This document shows, one piece after another, positions 25,676 through 35,570 of a DNA stretch of 58,674 nucleotides. A program made the translations under genes and the position numbers. Under the pieces are notes generated by a model, which did no database searches, was not told the origin of the DNA, and worked only from the letters and a program-made list of their open reading frames with translations. Numbering within the stretch: the stretch's first letter is position 1; every line of letters starts with the position of its first letter. Source of the stretch: JACCYQ01 sp036675565 (GTDB taxonomy: Bacteria; Bacteroidota; Bacteroidia; Chitinophagales; Chitinophagaceae); the NCBI GenBank assembly GCA_036675565.1, contig JAKFER010000316.1, positions 1 through 58,674 of the forward strand, in the 5' to 3' direction.

Positions 25676-27190
25676 TTAATCTAACTGGATGGTTTCTTCA
25701 TTGAATTTGATTTCGAATGATTCCAATTCCTTTAAAACAGGTTCATAAATTTCTTTTATAACCGGTACATGAAGTCCTGATAAATTGATCGAACCATTAA
25801 GGATCAATTTAGCTGCTATTCCCAAGGGCATGCCAACCGTTTTAGCCATGGCGGTATGCGAGTTATCCCTACCTTTTACCACCAGCGAACTTTTAACCAG
25901 TGTGTGTTTATTATCCAGGTTATATTCAAATTCATGCAGCATAACAATCATATCCTTATCATCCGGATGCAATGCCAGCTTTTTTTCAAGGGCAAATTGT
26001 AACACATCGGCGGCACTGCATTTTCCTTTGTTGATCATGGTTTCTTCATCATCCATCCCCAACTGAAACAATTGTTTCAAAGTAAGATTTGCTTCATGTA
26101 ATTTTCCTGCAATAGTTGCAGCAGCATTTGTTTTTATGGTTTCCAATTCAATTTGCTCCAGGTCGCCCTTCCTGTCAATCATCATTAAGGATTCAGGGAT
26201 TTCTTCACCCGTTTCTGCAGCTGCTTTTTCAGCCTCGTTTAATTTAACCAGGTTTTCCAATAACTCTTTTGTTTGGGCAAACCGATTCGTCATCTTTTCC
26301 TTTAACCAATCGTTAAATCCATTTCTGGCAAAATGTTCTTTAAAAAATGCGGCCAAAGACATTCCGTCCGTTTTATACTGAATGGTTTCATCAGTAAGCT
26401 TAAGGTCTAAAATATTTTTCCAGCCGTACATAAAATCCGGGTGCCTTAATGTAGTCCTGATAAAAGTGTTCGCAGACTCCAATCCATACAATGGAATATA
26501 AGAAAGGGAGTCGCGGTTTGGATAAAAAGAAAGTAAGCCGAGCCCAGGGATCTCAACAAATTTGTCGGTGTCAAAAAGTGCGTTATAATCCAAATTTTTT
26601 GTTTCCCCATTCTCTTTGAATATGGCACCTGCTTTACCTGCATTTACAACATTCCGGGGGTTCCAGCTTATTTTATAGTGCCATGCATTATCATCGCTTT
26701 CAGGTGCAACCAGGCCGCCACAATGTGATTTAAATGAAGTAATGTTTCCACCGTTTTCCTGGATGTGATGGATGATCTTCATAGCACTCATATGATCAAT
26801 TCCAGGGTCCAGACCCATTTCATACAGAAAGAGTATATTTTCTTTTTCTACCTGCGGTGCCAGCATTTTCACCTGTTCATCAACGTAAGAAGCCGTTAGC
26901 AAATTCTTTTTATATAAAATACAATCCTTGGCTACCAGTATATGCAGGTGAGGGGGCAGCATGGATATTACGATATCCGCATTTTCCAGTTCTTTTCTCC
27001 TGTCAGTGTCATTATTTATATCAAATGAAACGGCATGGCTACGGTTATGGTTACCTGTTTTTGAACGGGCCAGTGATATGTCAGCATCTGCTACTGTTAC
27101 AAACCAGTTTTGTTGTGCTGCTTCATTCAATAAATATTCAATCAACACCGTAGCTGATTTACCGGCACCAAAAACCAAAACCTGTTTCAT
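25676..27190 (-). CDS. Saccharopine dehydrogenase-like NAD(P)-dependent enzyme
   Basis: A 504-residue oxidoreductase. The N-terminal Rossmann motif VLVFGAGKSATVLIEYLL is followed by DADIS and the motif VISMLPPHLHILVAKDCI; the middle has MGLDPGIDHMSAMKII and the C-terminal saccharopine-dehydrogenase domain. Homologues act in lysine catabolism or in carboxynorspermidine/homospermidine pathways; the exact substrate cannot be read from sequence. Start ATG at 27190; the TTG/ATG further up (27235) adds a non-conserved leader. A 282-bp gap to the head-GIN gene contains no gene I can support. Confidence 0.85.
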   Translation of the reverse strand: MKQVLVFGAGKSATVLIEYLLNEAAQQNWFVTVADADISLARSKTGNHNRSHAVSFDINNDTDRRKELENADIVISMLPPHLHILVAKDCILYKKNLLTASYVDEQVKMLAPQVEKENILFLYEMGLDPGIDHMSAMKIIHHIQENGGNITSFKSHCGGLVAPESDDNAWHYKISWNPRNVVNAGKAGAIFKENGETKNLDYNALFDTDKFVEIPGLGLLSFYPNRDSLSYIPLYGLESANTFIRTTLRHPDFMYGWKNILDLKLTDETIQYKTDGMSLAAFFKEHFARNGFNDWLKEKMTNRFAQTKELLENLVKLNEAEKAAAETGEEIPESLMMIDRKGDLEQIELETIKTNAAATIAGKLHEANLTLKQLFQLGMDDEETMINKGKCSAADVLQFALEKKLALHPDDKDMIVMLHEFEYNLDNKHTLVKSSLVVKGRDNSHTAMAKTVGMPLGIAAKLILNGSINLSGLHVPVIKEIYEPVLKELESFEIKFNEETIQLD

Positions 27191-27245
27191 AATAAAATCT
27201 TTAAAGTGGCAAGTTAACAACCCTGTTGGAATCAATCTATAAAAA

Positions 27246-27269
27246 AACAGCCGGAAATTTCCGGCTGTT
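27246..27269 (-). terminator. Terminator after the GYF_2 gene
   Basis: A near-perfect palindrome AACAGCCGGAAATTTCCGGC.. with a stem of about 11 bp, followed on the minus strand by seven T. It lies 20 bp past the stop codon of the GYF_2 gene. Confidence 0.88.
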
Positions 27270-27288
27270 TATAAAATGGATAACAATT

Positions 27289-28662
27289 TTATTTTTCTGA
27301 CCTGGCAAAACTAAAATCTCTTACATTGATTTTCTTTATGGTTACATCAACATCCATTCCCCTTCCTGTACGCGGAACATCCGCATGAACCTGCCCTCCA
27401 GGCACCACATCATTAAAAACCATTTTCTGTATTTTTACAACCTGTTTTTCTAATCCAATATATTTTACTTCTATTTCAACTTTATCAAGCGGGTAAGTGC
27501 TTTTGTTTGCCAATGTGATGGTTAAATCTTTGATGCCACCAAAGGGTCCGGTTTTAAAATCATTGGCTTTGATGGTAACATCATCCCAGATATTTTCTAT
27601 TGAACCTTTTTTATTGATTTTTTCATTCCCGTCAGCCAATGCACTATCATCTTCCCTGATCACTCTTTTTCTTTCATTGGTTTGCGAATCTGTAACAGTT
27701 CCGGAATAAGGAACTTGTTTATTGTTTTGTTGGCTACGGGTTTTATTGGATGCTAAATTGCCTGTTTTTTTTTCGGTTGTGGGTAACTGGTAATCGTTAT
27801 ATGGAGCATTAACGGGTTTATCATTATTTACAGAAGGCATTTCTTCCGTATTTGCATTAGAAACAAAACTGGTAGAACTCAGTTCTGTTGGGTGAATGTC
27901 TTTTTTTGCAGGTTGATTAACCAGTTCCGCAGGTTGCGTATCCTTATCAAAATACATTCCGATGAACATGCCCACAGAAAGAATTACCAACACGGCAGCT
28001 GCTATTTTCATTCCATTCAACAAAGCTTGTCTACGTGCATTTCTTTTTTTACGCTGGTTCAATGTCTGCACATACATCTGCTTGATCTCGTCCAAAGGTT
28101 GTGAATATTTTTCTTCCAGTTCAATGGGTTCATTTCTTTCCATTGGGATGGACTGCTTATTTTCTGGAATCGCATTCAAGGGTGCAGGTTGAAATTCTGT
28201 TTTTTGGACATTTGCATATTCAGGCTCGATGGTTCTTTTATTTTCAACAGGAGATTTTGGTTTATCCACTGTCTTTCTATCAGGAAAAGAAACAAAAACA
28301 TTTTTATTTGTTGGTGCAGGTCTTTCCTCTTTTTGCAAAGGCTGATGATATGCAGGAGAATCCCGTTCTACGGGATAGGAATGTTCTGTGTTTGGAAGTT
28401 TTAAAGGATTGTTTGCTGCAGGTTGATCTTTTGTAATTTCCGGGTTTTGTTCGGTGGATTTTTGATAAAACCGATCATAAGGTTGTTCTTCAACTACCGG
28501 AGCATATGGAACCAATTCTTTGATCTCACTTGGATATCTCCAGGCAGCACTTCTTCCATTAACCCAAACCAGGTCGTAGGGTTTTAATCCAATTTTTATT
28601 AATTCATCAAAACTTAAAGGCCCTGATTCCTTGTTATTCCGTAAAAGAAGGTAAGTGGCCAT
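27289..28662 (-). CDS. GYF_2 (DUF4339) domain membrane protein
   Basis: A 457-residue protein. Residues 1-50 form a GYF_2/DUF4339 domain (YLLLRNNKESGPLSFDELIKIG..DLVWVNGRSAAWRYPSEI). A long Pro/Glu/Gln-rich linker follows, then one transmembrane helix at about residues 214-236, a second Asn/Thr/Lys-rich linker, and a C-terminal beta-sandwich domain (about 355-457) resembling extracytoplasmic FxLYD-like modules. It is divergent to gyrA over a 214-bp gap. Topology points to cytoplasmic protein binding by the N-terminal domain; role unknown. Confidence 0.78.
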   Translation of the reverse strand: MATYLLLRNNKESGPLSFDELIKIGLKPYDLVWVNGRSAAWRYPSEIKELVPYAPVVEEQPYDRFYQKSTEQNPEITKDQPAANNPLKLPNTEHSYPVERDSPAYHQPLQKEERPAPTNKNVFVSFPDRKTVDKPKSPVENKRTIEPEYANVQKTEFQPAPLNAIPENKQSIPMERNEPIELEEKYSQPLDEIKQMYVQTLNQRKKRNARRQALLNGMKIAAAVLVILSVGMFIGMYFDKDTQPAELVNQPAKKDIHPTELSSTSFVSNANTEEMPSVNNDKPVNAPYNDYQLPTTEKKTGNLASNKTRSQQNNKQVPYSGTVTDSQTNERKRVIREDDSALADGNEKINKKGSIENIWDDVTIKANDFKTGPFGGIKDLTITLANKSTYPLDKVEIEVKYIGLEKQVVKIQKMVFNDVVPGGQVHADVPRTGRGMDVDVTIKKINVRDFSFARSEK

Positions 28663-28827
28663 AAAAAATATTTTTAACGAAGTATAAAGGAACTAAATCT
28701 TTGTACCCGATAGTGTAAAAGGGTTGTTATTTTCGGTTAATTAACACACCGTATAGCTTTTTTCACATTCGTGGATAATTAGCTTATAATTCATTGCTTT
28801 CAGGCAGGTTTAAAGGGTAAAATTAGT

Positions 28828-28835
28828 TACATTTG
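28828..28835 (+). promoter_or_regulatory. -7 promoter box of gyrA
   Basis: TACATTTG, 41 bp before the gyrA ATG, matches TAnnTTTG. No clear TTTG at the upstream spacing. Confidence 0.5.
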
Positions 28836-28876
28836 CTGGCCTCGCGAAACAGCAAAAAATACACTCAAAATAAAGC

Positions 28877-31513
28877 ATGGAAGATACTTCTCAGCCTCTT
28901 GAAACACAGGATAATAATCGGATTATCCCAATCAATATCGAAGAACAAATGAAAACGGCATATATCGACTATTCAATGTCGGTAATTGTTGGCCGTGCAC
29001 TCCCGGATATCAGGGATGGTTTAAAACCGGTTCACCGCAGAATTTTGTATGCGATGAATGAATTAGGTCTTGCCTCCAATAAGTCACATAAAAAATCGGC
29101 CAGGGTTGTGGGTGAAGTGTTGGGTAAATATCACCCCCACGGAGACTCCTCAGTTTATGATGCTATGGTAAGAATGGCGCAGGAGTGGAGCATGCGCTAT
29201 ATGATGGTTGATGGGCAGGGTAACTTTGGAAGCCAGGATGGTGATGGACCGGCAGCTATGCGATATACAGAAGCACGTCTCCATCGTATTGCAGAGAACA
29301 TGCTACTGGATATTGATAAAGACACCGTGGATTTCCAGTTTAACTTCGACGATTCACTTAAAGAACCAACCGTTTTACCAACACGTATTCCAACTTTACT
29401 GATCAATGGTTCCAGTGGTATTGCAGTCGGTATGGCCACGAATATAATGCCGCACAACCTGCGTGAAGTGATTGATGGATGTATTGCGTTTATTGAAAAC
29501 CGTGATATCACCATCGATGAATTGATGTTACATGTAAAAGCACCCGATTTCCCTACTGGTGGAATTATTTTCGGTATGGAAGGGGTGAAAGCAGGGATGC
29601 ATACGGGCCGGGGAAGGGTAGTGCTGCGTGGAAAATTGCGCATTGACACCAAACCCAGTGGCAGAGAACAGATCATCATTACAGAAGTACCATACCAGGT
29701 TAACCGGGATGCCCTTTGTGATCGCATTGGCCAGCTGGTGAATGAAAAAGTGGTGGAAGGCATTGCACACATCAACAATGAATCGAACAAAAAAGAAGGA
29801 ACAAGAATAGTTATTGACCTGAAGAGAGATGGCGTAGCAAATGTGATCGTGAATCAACTGTACAAATTCACTGAATTACAAACTTCTTATGGTATCAATA
29901 ACGTAGCCATTGTAAAAGGAAGGCCGCGTACATTGAACCTGAAGGACATGATCAGCGAATTCGTTGAATTCAGGCATGAAGTGGTTGTGCGCCGTACGCA
30001 ATATGAATTAAGAGAAGCAGAGAAAAAAGCGCATTTATTAAGAGGATACCTGATTGCATTAGATCATTTGGATGAAGTGATCTCGTTGATCCGGTCATCT
30101 GCCAATCCTGAAATTGCCCGGACTAACCTGGTGAATGCCGGTTGGGGACTGGATGAAATACAGGCAAAAGCCATACTGGAACTGCGTTTACAGCGCCTTA
30201 CCGGGATGGAAAGAGATAAGATTAAAGCAGAGTATGAGGAGTTAATGAAACTGATCGCTTATCTGAATGATTTGTTATCGGATGAGGGTAAACGTTATGA
30301 AGTGATCAAAACCGAATTACTGGAAATCAAAGATAAATTTGGTGATGATCGTAAATCAGAGATCACTTACCTGAATAATGAAATGAGCATCAAGGACCTT
30401 ATTAAAAATGAGGCCGTTGTGATTACCATTTCTCACCTGGGTTACATCAAAAGAACATCAGCAACAGAATACAGGCAACAACGCAGGGGAGGCCGCGGCT
30501 CTATTGGCGGACGTACCCGCGAAGAAGATTATATTGAACATTTATTTGTAGCATCGACGCATCATACGTTATTATTCTTTACTGAAAAAGGTCGTTGTTA
30601 CTGGCTGCATGTGTACGAAATTCCAGAAGGCGACAAAACCAGCAAGGGACGTGCCATGCAAAACCTGATTCAAATTCCACCGGATGATAAAGTAAGAGCC
30701 ATCATTGATGTTCAGGACCTGGCTGATGAAGAGTTTGTAAAATCTCATCATATTGTTTTATGTACAAAAAATGGTATCATAAAAAAAACAGACCTGGAAG
30801 ATTTCAGTCGCCGCAGGCAAACAGGCGTGAATGCCATAACCATTTTAGAAGGAGATCAATTGATTGAAGCAAGAATGACTGATGGCAGCTGCGAAGTGAT
30901 GCTTGCAGTAAAAAGCGGCAGGGCTATTCGTTTCCCCGAAGCCAAGGTGCGTTCGACCGGCAGGGGAGCCATTGGTGTAGGTGGAATTGATACTTATGAT
31001 GGTAAAGATGAAGTGATTGGTATGATTTGTGTAAATCCTCTGGCTGAAGTTCAAAAAACGGTTCTTGTGGTGAGTGAAAAAGGTTATGGTAAAAGAACAT
31101 TGCTGGATGCATACCGGATCACGAACCGCGGGGGCAAAGGGGTAAAAACTATTAATGTTACCGAAAAAACAGGTGCCCTGGTTGGATTGCTTGATGTGAG
31201 TGAAAAAGAAGACCTGATCATTACTTGTAAAAGTGGTGTAACCATCAGGATGAAAGTGGAAGATATCAGTGAATTAGGCAGAGCCACACAAGGTGTAAAA
31301 TTGATCAGGCTGGATAATGGCGATGAAATTGCAGCGATCACCAGGATGGATGAACAGGAAGTTGAAGCTGTGGTAGAAGAAATTGTCGAAGAAATACCGC
31401 CGGTGATTACTGATGAAACGCTTACAGAACAGAATCAGGAAAATCCGGATAACAACGCAACCAATAATGAAAACCCATCATCTGACGAAGGAGAATTACC
31501 TAACAATCAATAA
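28877..31513 (+). CDS. gyrA: DNA gyrase subunit A
   Basis: The breakage-reunion subunit of gyrase, which introduces negative supercoils. 878 residues. The catalytic tyrosine is Tyr130 in AAMRYTEARL. The quinolone-resistance region GKYHPHGDSSVYDAMVRM has Ser91 and Asp95 at the positions of E. coli Ser83 and Asp87, the susceptible state. The GyrA box QQRRGGRGS near residue 535 separates it from ParC. The C-terminal beta-pinwheel is followed by an acidic, Asn/Glu-rich tail from about residue 830. Confidence 0.98.
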   Translation: MEDTSQPLETQDNNRIIPINIEEQMKTAYIDYSMSVIVGRALPDIRDGLKPVHRRILYAMNELGLASNKSHKKSARVVGEVLGKYHPHGDSSVYDAMVRMAQEWSMRYMMVDGQGNFGSQDGDGPAAMRYTEARLHRIAENMLLDIDKDTVDFQFNFDDSLKEPTVLPTRIPTLLINGSSGIAVGMATNIMPHNLREVIDGCIAFIENRDITIDELMLHVKAPDFPTGGIIFGMEGVKAGMHTGRGRVVLRGKLRIDTKPSGREQIIITEVPYQVNRDALCDRIGQLVNEKVVEGIAHINNESNKKEGTRIVIDLKRDGVANVIVNQLYKFTELQTSYGINNVAIVKGRPRTLNLKDMISEFVEFRHEVVVRRTQYELREAEKKAHLLRGYLIALDHLDEVISLIRSSANPEIARTNLVNAGWGLDEIQAKAILELRLQRLTGMERDKIKAEYEELMKLIAYLNDLLSDEGKRYEVIKTELLEIKDKFGDDRKSEITYLNNEMSIKDLIKNEAVVITISHLGYIKRTSATEYRQQRRGGRGSIGGRTREEDYIEHLFVASTHHTLLFFTEKGRCYWLHVYEIPEGDKTSKGRAMQNLIQIPPDDKVRAIIDVQDLADEEFVKSHHIVLCTKNGIIKKTDLEDFSRRRQTGVNAITILEGDQLIEARMTDGSCEVMLAVKSGRAIRFPEAKVRSTGRGAIGVGGIDTYDGKDEVIGMICVNPLAEVQKTVLVVSEKGYGKRTLLDAYRITNRGGKGVKTINVTEKTGALVGLLDVSEKEDLIITCKSGVTIRMKVEDISELGRATQGVKLIRLDNGDEIAAITRMDEQEVEAVVEEIVEEIPPVITDETLTEQNQENPDNNATNNENPSSDEGELPNNQ

Positions 31514-31544
31514 TTATAAATTACACACATTAAAAATCTGAAAA

Positions 31545-32804
31545 ATGCAAAAAATACTCTTTACTGCATTACTTGCTGTTTTGTCAATGGGGCTTTATGC
31601 GCAAAAAATTGACGATGTAAAGAAATTGATCAGTGAATCTAAATGGGAAGAAGCCAAGGTTAAAGTGGATGCTTTCCTGGCTAATGAAAAAAATGCTTCC
31701 AAAGCAGAAGGCTGGTATTATAAAGGCGTTATTTATAATGAACTGGCAAAGGACGAAAAATATGCAGCTACATTAGGATCATTAGATGGAAGAATGGAAG
31801 CCTTCAATGCTTTTAAAAAATACATTGAAATGGATCCCAAAACTGTATTGATGACGCTGGAACAAAACGTTCGTCTTTTCGATATCTACAATGGTTATTT
31901 TGACCTGGGTGCAAAAGCTTTTAACGACAAGAAATACAGTGATGCATATACCAATTTTAAAAATGCCAGCATTGTTGAAGATTATGTTGCAGCAAAAGGA
32001 TATGAGTATAACAACTTTAAATTTCCAACGCTTGATACGGCTTTGATCCAGAATATTGCATTATCAGCATTATTGGCAAAGAATGAAGAGGATGCTGCTA
32101 TCTACTATGCAAAATTGGCTGATGCTAAAGTAAAAGGCCAGGGCTTTCTTGAAATTTACCAGTTCCTGGTAGATCATTATCATACTAAAAATGATTTTGC
32201 CAACAGGGATAAATACCTGGCTATTGGAAAGGAATTATATCCTGACAGCCCATTCTGGTGCGAGGTTGAACTGAAAGGTTTAGAGGATGATAAAACCAAA
32301 ATGTTTGCTAAGTACGATGAGCTGATCACTGGCAATTGTAAAACTTACGCATTATTATATAATTACGGCGCTGAACTATTCAACTACATTTATACTCAGG
32401 ATAAAAAACCTGCTGATTACAAAGAAAAGCAAGCGAAACTGGATGAAGTTTTAAAAGCTGCCATCGCATTGGAAAATTCACCGGAAGCAAATTTATTGAT
32501 GGCACGCCATGTATACAACCAGGTGTATGATGCACAGGATGCACAGGCAGAAATCAAAGGTACCAAGCCTGAAGACGTAAAGAAAAGAAACGATCTGAAA
32601 GCAGCCATGAATACAAAACTTGACCAAATGTTGCCATATGCAATGGCCGCAGCAAAAGCTTACGAAGGTCGCACTGATTTGAAAGTGAGTGAAAAAGGAA
32701 ATGCCAAGATTGCAACTGACTTGATCATCCGTTATTATGATCAGAAGAATGATAAAGTGAAAGTGAAAGAATACCAGGATAAAATGAAAGCAATCGATAA
32801 CTAA
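31545..32804 (+). CDS. Exported TPR-like protein
   Basis: A 419-residue protein with a signal peptide (MQKILFTALLAVLSMGLYAQ) and a helical, tetratricopeptide-like body rich in Lys/Ala/Tyr/Asp. Units such as KWEEAKVKVDAFLANEKNAS and KKYSDAYTNFKNASIV are TPR-like. It starts 32 bp after gyrA and ends at a strong terminator, so it may be cotranscribed with gyrA, a placement I have no functional explanation for. Confidence 0.8.
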   Translation: MQKILFTALLAVLSMGLYAQKIDDVKKLISESKWEEAKVKVDAFLANEKNASKAEGWYYKGVIYNELAKDEKYAATLGSLDGRMEAFNAFKKYIEMDPKTVLMTLEQNVRLFDIYNGYFDLGAKAFNDKKYSDAYTNFKNASIVEDYVAAKGYEYNNFKFPTLDTALIQNIALSALLAKNEEDAAIYYAKLADAKVKGQGFLEIYQFLVDHYHTKNDFANRDKYLAIGKELYPDSPFWCEVELKGLEDDKTKMFAKYDELITGNCKTYALLYNYGAELFNYIYTQDKKPADYKEKQAKLDEVLKAAIALENSPEANLLMARHVYNQVYDAQDAQAEIKGTKPEDVKKRNDLKAAMNTKLDQMLPYAMAAAKAYEGRTDLKVSEKGNAKIATDLIIRYYDQKNDKVKVKEYQDKMKAIDN

Positions 32805-32828
32805 TCGATCTCAAATACTAAAATAAAA

Positions 32829-32854
32829 AACCGGGAGCGCATCCCGGTTTTTTT
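32829..32854 (+). terminator. Intrinsic terminator after the TPR gene
   Basis: CCGGGA-GCGCA-TCCCGG followed by seven T, a strong rho-independent terminator 26 bp past the stop codon. Confidence 0.92.
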
Positions 32855-32975
32855 ATGCTTGTACAGATAGCAAATCTTTATTGAATTATAATTGATAATT
32901 GCAGGTTAATGTTCTTGGAGAGGACTACTTTCATTGATTTATTCTACTTAACATAATATAAATTATAAGACATTT

Positions 32976-34211
32976 CTAATACAGCATTCTGACTTTTATA
33001 GTATGATCTACTGCTTTCAAGAGCTGTAATGCCCGGTCTGATATCTTCTTATCTATATCCAGTACCACATAACCGATTTTGTCATTGGTTTTTAAATACT
33101 GTCCAACGATATTGATTTTGTTTTTCGACAATGTGGTATTGATTTCAGACAGCACACCCGGAACATTTTCATGGATATGCAGAATTCTGTGGGCGCCTTC
33201 CTGTGGTGGCAAGCTTAATGCCGGAACTGTATGCGATCCATTGGTTATTCCTTTTTCCAGGTAATTAAACAGTTTTAAACTTACATCTTCACCAATATTT
33301 GCCTGGGCTTCCTCGGTTGAGCCACCTATATGCGGCGTCAGGATCACATTGGGTAATTTTTGTAATGGCGTATAAAATGTATCACCATTTTTTTCGGGTT
33401 CTTCAGGGAACACATCAATAGCCGCACCGCTTAATTTCTTATCTAAGATAGCTTTTCTTAACGCCTCAAGATCAACCACTTGCCCTCTTGCATAATTTAT
33501 TAAAATAGCAGCGTTTTTAAAATACTTCAGGGTATTTTTATTGATGATGTTATAGGTTTCCGGGGTTTCCGGAACATGCAAAGTAACCACATCGCTTTGG
33601 CTTAGCAATTCTTTAAGTGACTTCAGATCTGTCGCATTTCCTAAGGGCAGCTTGGTCTCTACATCATAAAAACCGACTTTCATCCCAATCGCTTCAGCTA
33701 GTACACTGACCTGCGAACCAATATTACCATACCCGATAATGCCCAGTTTTTTCCCCCTTAATTCATAACTTCCTGTAGCTTCTTTAAACCAAATACCTTC
33801 ATGGGCTGCTTTATTTTTATCCGGGATTCGCCTGATCAGCATAATGGCCGAACCTATCACCAATTCAGCAACAGACCGGGTATTTGAATAAGGTGCATTA
33901 AAAACAACAACCCCGTACCGGGTTGCCGCATCTAAATCAACCTGGTTTACCCCAATACAAAAGCAACCTATCGCCTGCAGCTTTTTAGCCGCTTTCAACA
34001 CTTTTTCAGTCACTTGCGTTTTAGACCGGATGCCCAAAATATGTACATCCTTAATTTCTTTAATAAGTTCATCTTCTGAGAGTGCCCTGGTAATTTTCTG
34101 AGCTTTGATGTATCCATGCGATTCAAATTTCCTAAGCGCAGTATCACTGATATTTTCCAGGAACAGGATCCGGATCTTTTCTTTTGGGTAACTTGTTTGT
34201 TTTGGCTCCAT
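32976..34211 (-). CDS. serA: D-3-phosphoglycerate dehydrogenase
   Basis: Oxidises 3-phosphoglycerate to 3-phosphohydroxypyruvate, the first step of serine synthesis. 411 residues from the ATG at 34211. The Rossmann motif LGIIGYGNIGSQVS, the catalytic NYARGQVVDLEAL segment (Arg), the acid VFPEEPE and the His in LTPHIGGSTEEAQANIG are present; an ACT domain occupies about residues 335-411 (HENVPGVLSEINTTL), as in the E. coli type that is feedback-inhibited by serine. Start MEPKQTSY is preferred over the ATG at 34226. Confidence 0.93.
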   Translation of the reverse strand: MEPKQTSYPKEKIRILFLENISDTALRKFESHGYIKAQKITRALSEDELIKEIKDVHILGIRSKTQVTEKVLKAAKKLQAIGCFCIGVNQVDLDAATRYGVVVFNAPYSNTRSVAELVIGSAIMLIRRIPDKNKAAHEGIWFKEATGSYELRGKKLGIIGYGNIGSQVSVLAEAIGMKVGFYDVETKLPLGNATDLKSLKELLSQSDVVTLHVPETPETYNIINKNTLKYFKNAAILINYARGQVVDLEALRKAILDKKLSGAAIDVFPEEPEKNGDTFYTPLQKLPNVILTPHIGGSTEEAQANIGEDVSLKLFNYLEKGITNGSHTVPALSLPPQEGAHRILHIHENVPGVLSEINTTLSKNKINIVGQYLKTNDKIGYVVLDIDKKISDRALQLLKAVDHTIKVRMLY

Positions 34212-34310
34212 AATTGCAAATATCAAAAAATAAAAATTGGCAATAAAATTTCGATATCACGTTTATAAACAATAAGAATCTTATTTTCCGGCTTTAAAAA
34301 ACTAAACCTT

Positions 34311-35519
34311 TTGAAAATACCATATTATATTATCCTTATGTTTTCCCTGGCAGCTTGCCAGGCTTCTGCTGATAAAAGGTCGAACCAGGTGGATTCACTC
34401 CCAATAGCCCAGGTGGCTTATCTCCCCGACAGGGATGTTTATCATGAAGCGGTTAAAGAATATGTGGATAAACATTTGTTGAATACAAACTTCAGTGGTG
34501 GTATTTTGGTTGCCAAAAATGGTGTTATTGTATATGAGCACTATGCAGGTTTTAAAGATTTGCGCTCAAAAGATTCCATGACGGCTGAAACCCCTATCCA
34601 TATTGCTTCTACCACTAAAACGATTACTGCTATGGCGGTTCTGAAATTGGTAGAGCAAGGCAAATTAAACCTGGATGATACACTCAATAAATTTTTTCCC
34701 CAACTGGCATATGATGGAATAACCGTTCAAATGTTATTAAGTCATCGTACTGGCCTGCCCAATTACCTGTATTATTTTGAAAAAAATAAATGGGATAAAA
34801 AGAAAATGGTGACCAACCAGGATGTGCTGGAGTCTTTATACAAAAAACAACCAGGTGGTGGCGCAAGACCTGGTCGCAATTTCAATTATAATAATACCAA
34901 TTATGTGTTGCTGGCTACGCTGATTGAAAAAATTTCAGGTTTTTCTTATGCTGATTTTCTGAAAAAAGAGATTTTCGATCCGCTTAACATGAAGCATACT
35001 TATGTGTATGACATGCAACATGCCGCCGTAGCTACACCTTCTTTTAACTGGGATGGCAGGTTTTGGTCCCTGGATGAATTTGACCTTACTTATGGTGATA
35101 AAAATATCTATTCTACACCTCGTGACTTATTGAAATGGGACCAGGCTTTAAATACTGGCCGCGTTTTGAATACGGCTTTACTGGATTCTGCATATACCCC
35201 ATTAAGCAACGAAAGACCTTCTGTTCATAATTATGGGATGGGTTGGCGTTTGCTGAACTTAAAAAATGGGAAAAAAGTGATCTACCATCATGGTCGCTGG
35301 CATGGATTCAATTCAATGTTTGCCCGACTGCCTGAAGAAAATGCAACCATTGTCATTTTAGGCAACCGGTATAATCGTCGCATTTACGAAGCCCGTGATA
35401 TGTATGATATTTTTGGAAACTATTCTGGTAAGGGCAAAGACCAGGAAACGGAGAAAAATACGAATGAAGCCAAAAACAATGTTGATGATAGAAAAGCTTC
35501 TCTTTCAAAAAAAGCCTGA
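34311..35519 (+). CDS. Serine hydrolase lipoprotein (class C beta-lactamase/esterase fold)
   Basis: A 402-residue penicillin-binding-like hydrolase. It starts with TTG and has a lipoprotein signal (LAAC, Cys 16). The catalytic SxxK is Ser100-Thr-Thr-Lys103, the YxN motif is Tyr193-Asn-Asn195 in FNYNNTNY, and the third motif appears as HHGRWHG. The family includes beta-lactamases, D-Ala-D-Ala peptidases and esterases; lipidation and context do not tell which. The C-terminal tail is Lys/Asn/Glu-rich. It ends 51 bp before nnrDE. Confidence 0.88.
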   Translation: MKIPYYIILMFSLAACQASADKRSNQVDSLPIAQVAYLPDRDVYHEAVKEYVDKHLLNTNFSGGILVAKNGVIVYEHYAGFKDLRSKDSMTAETPIHIASTTKTITAMAVLKLVEQGKLNLDDTLNKFFPQLAYDGITVQMLLSHRTGLPNYLYYFEKNKWDKKKMVTNQDVLESLYKKQPGGGARPGRNFNYNNTNYVLLATLIEKISGFSYADFLKKEIFDPLNMKHTYVYDMQHAAVATPSFNWDGRFWSLDEFDLTYGDKNIYSTPRDLLKWDQALNTGRVLNTALLDSAYTPLSNERPSVHNYGMGWRLLNLKNGKKVIYHHGRWHGFNSMFARLPEENATIVILGNRYNRRIYEARDMYDIFGNYSGKGKDQETEKNTNEAKNNVDDRKASLSKKA

Positions 35520-35570
35520 TTTAATCAGAATTGATCCTCAACTTTATACCTGTTATATAAAAACAGGCTC

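Noticed and set aside
29197..29790. Long minus-strand ORF of 197 codons inside gyrA
   Set aside because: Shadow frame of the strongly conserved gyrA coding sequence; composition (many Ser/Pro/Ile) follows the antisense of gyrA codons.
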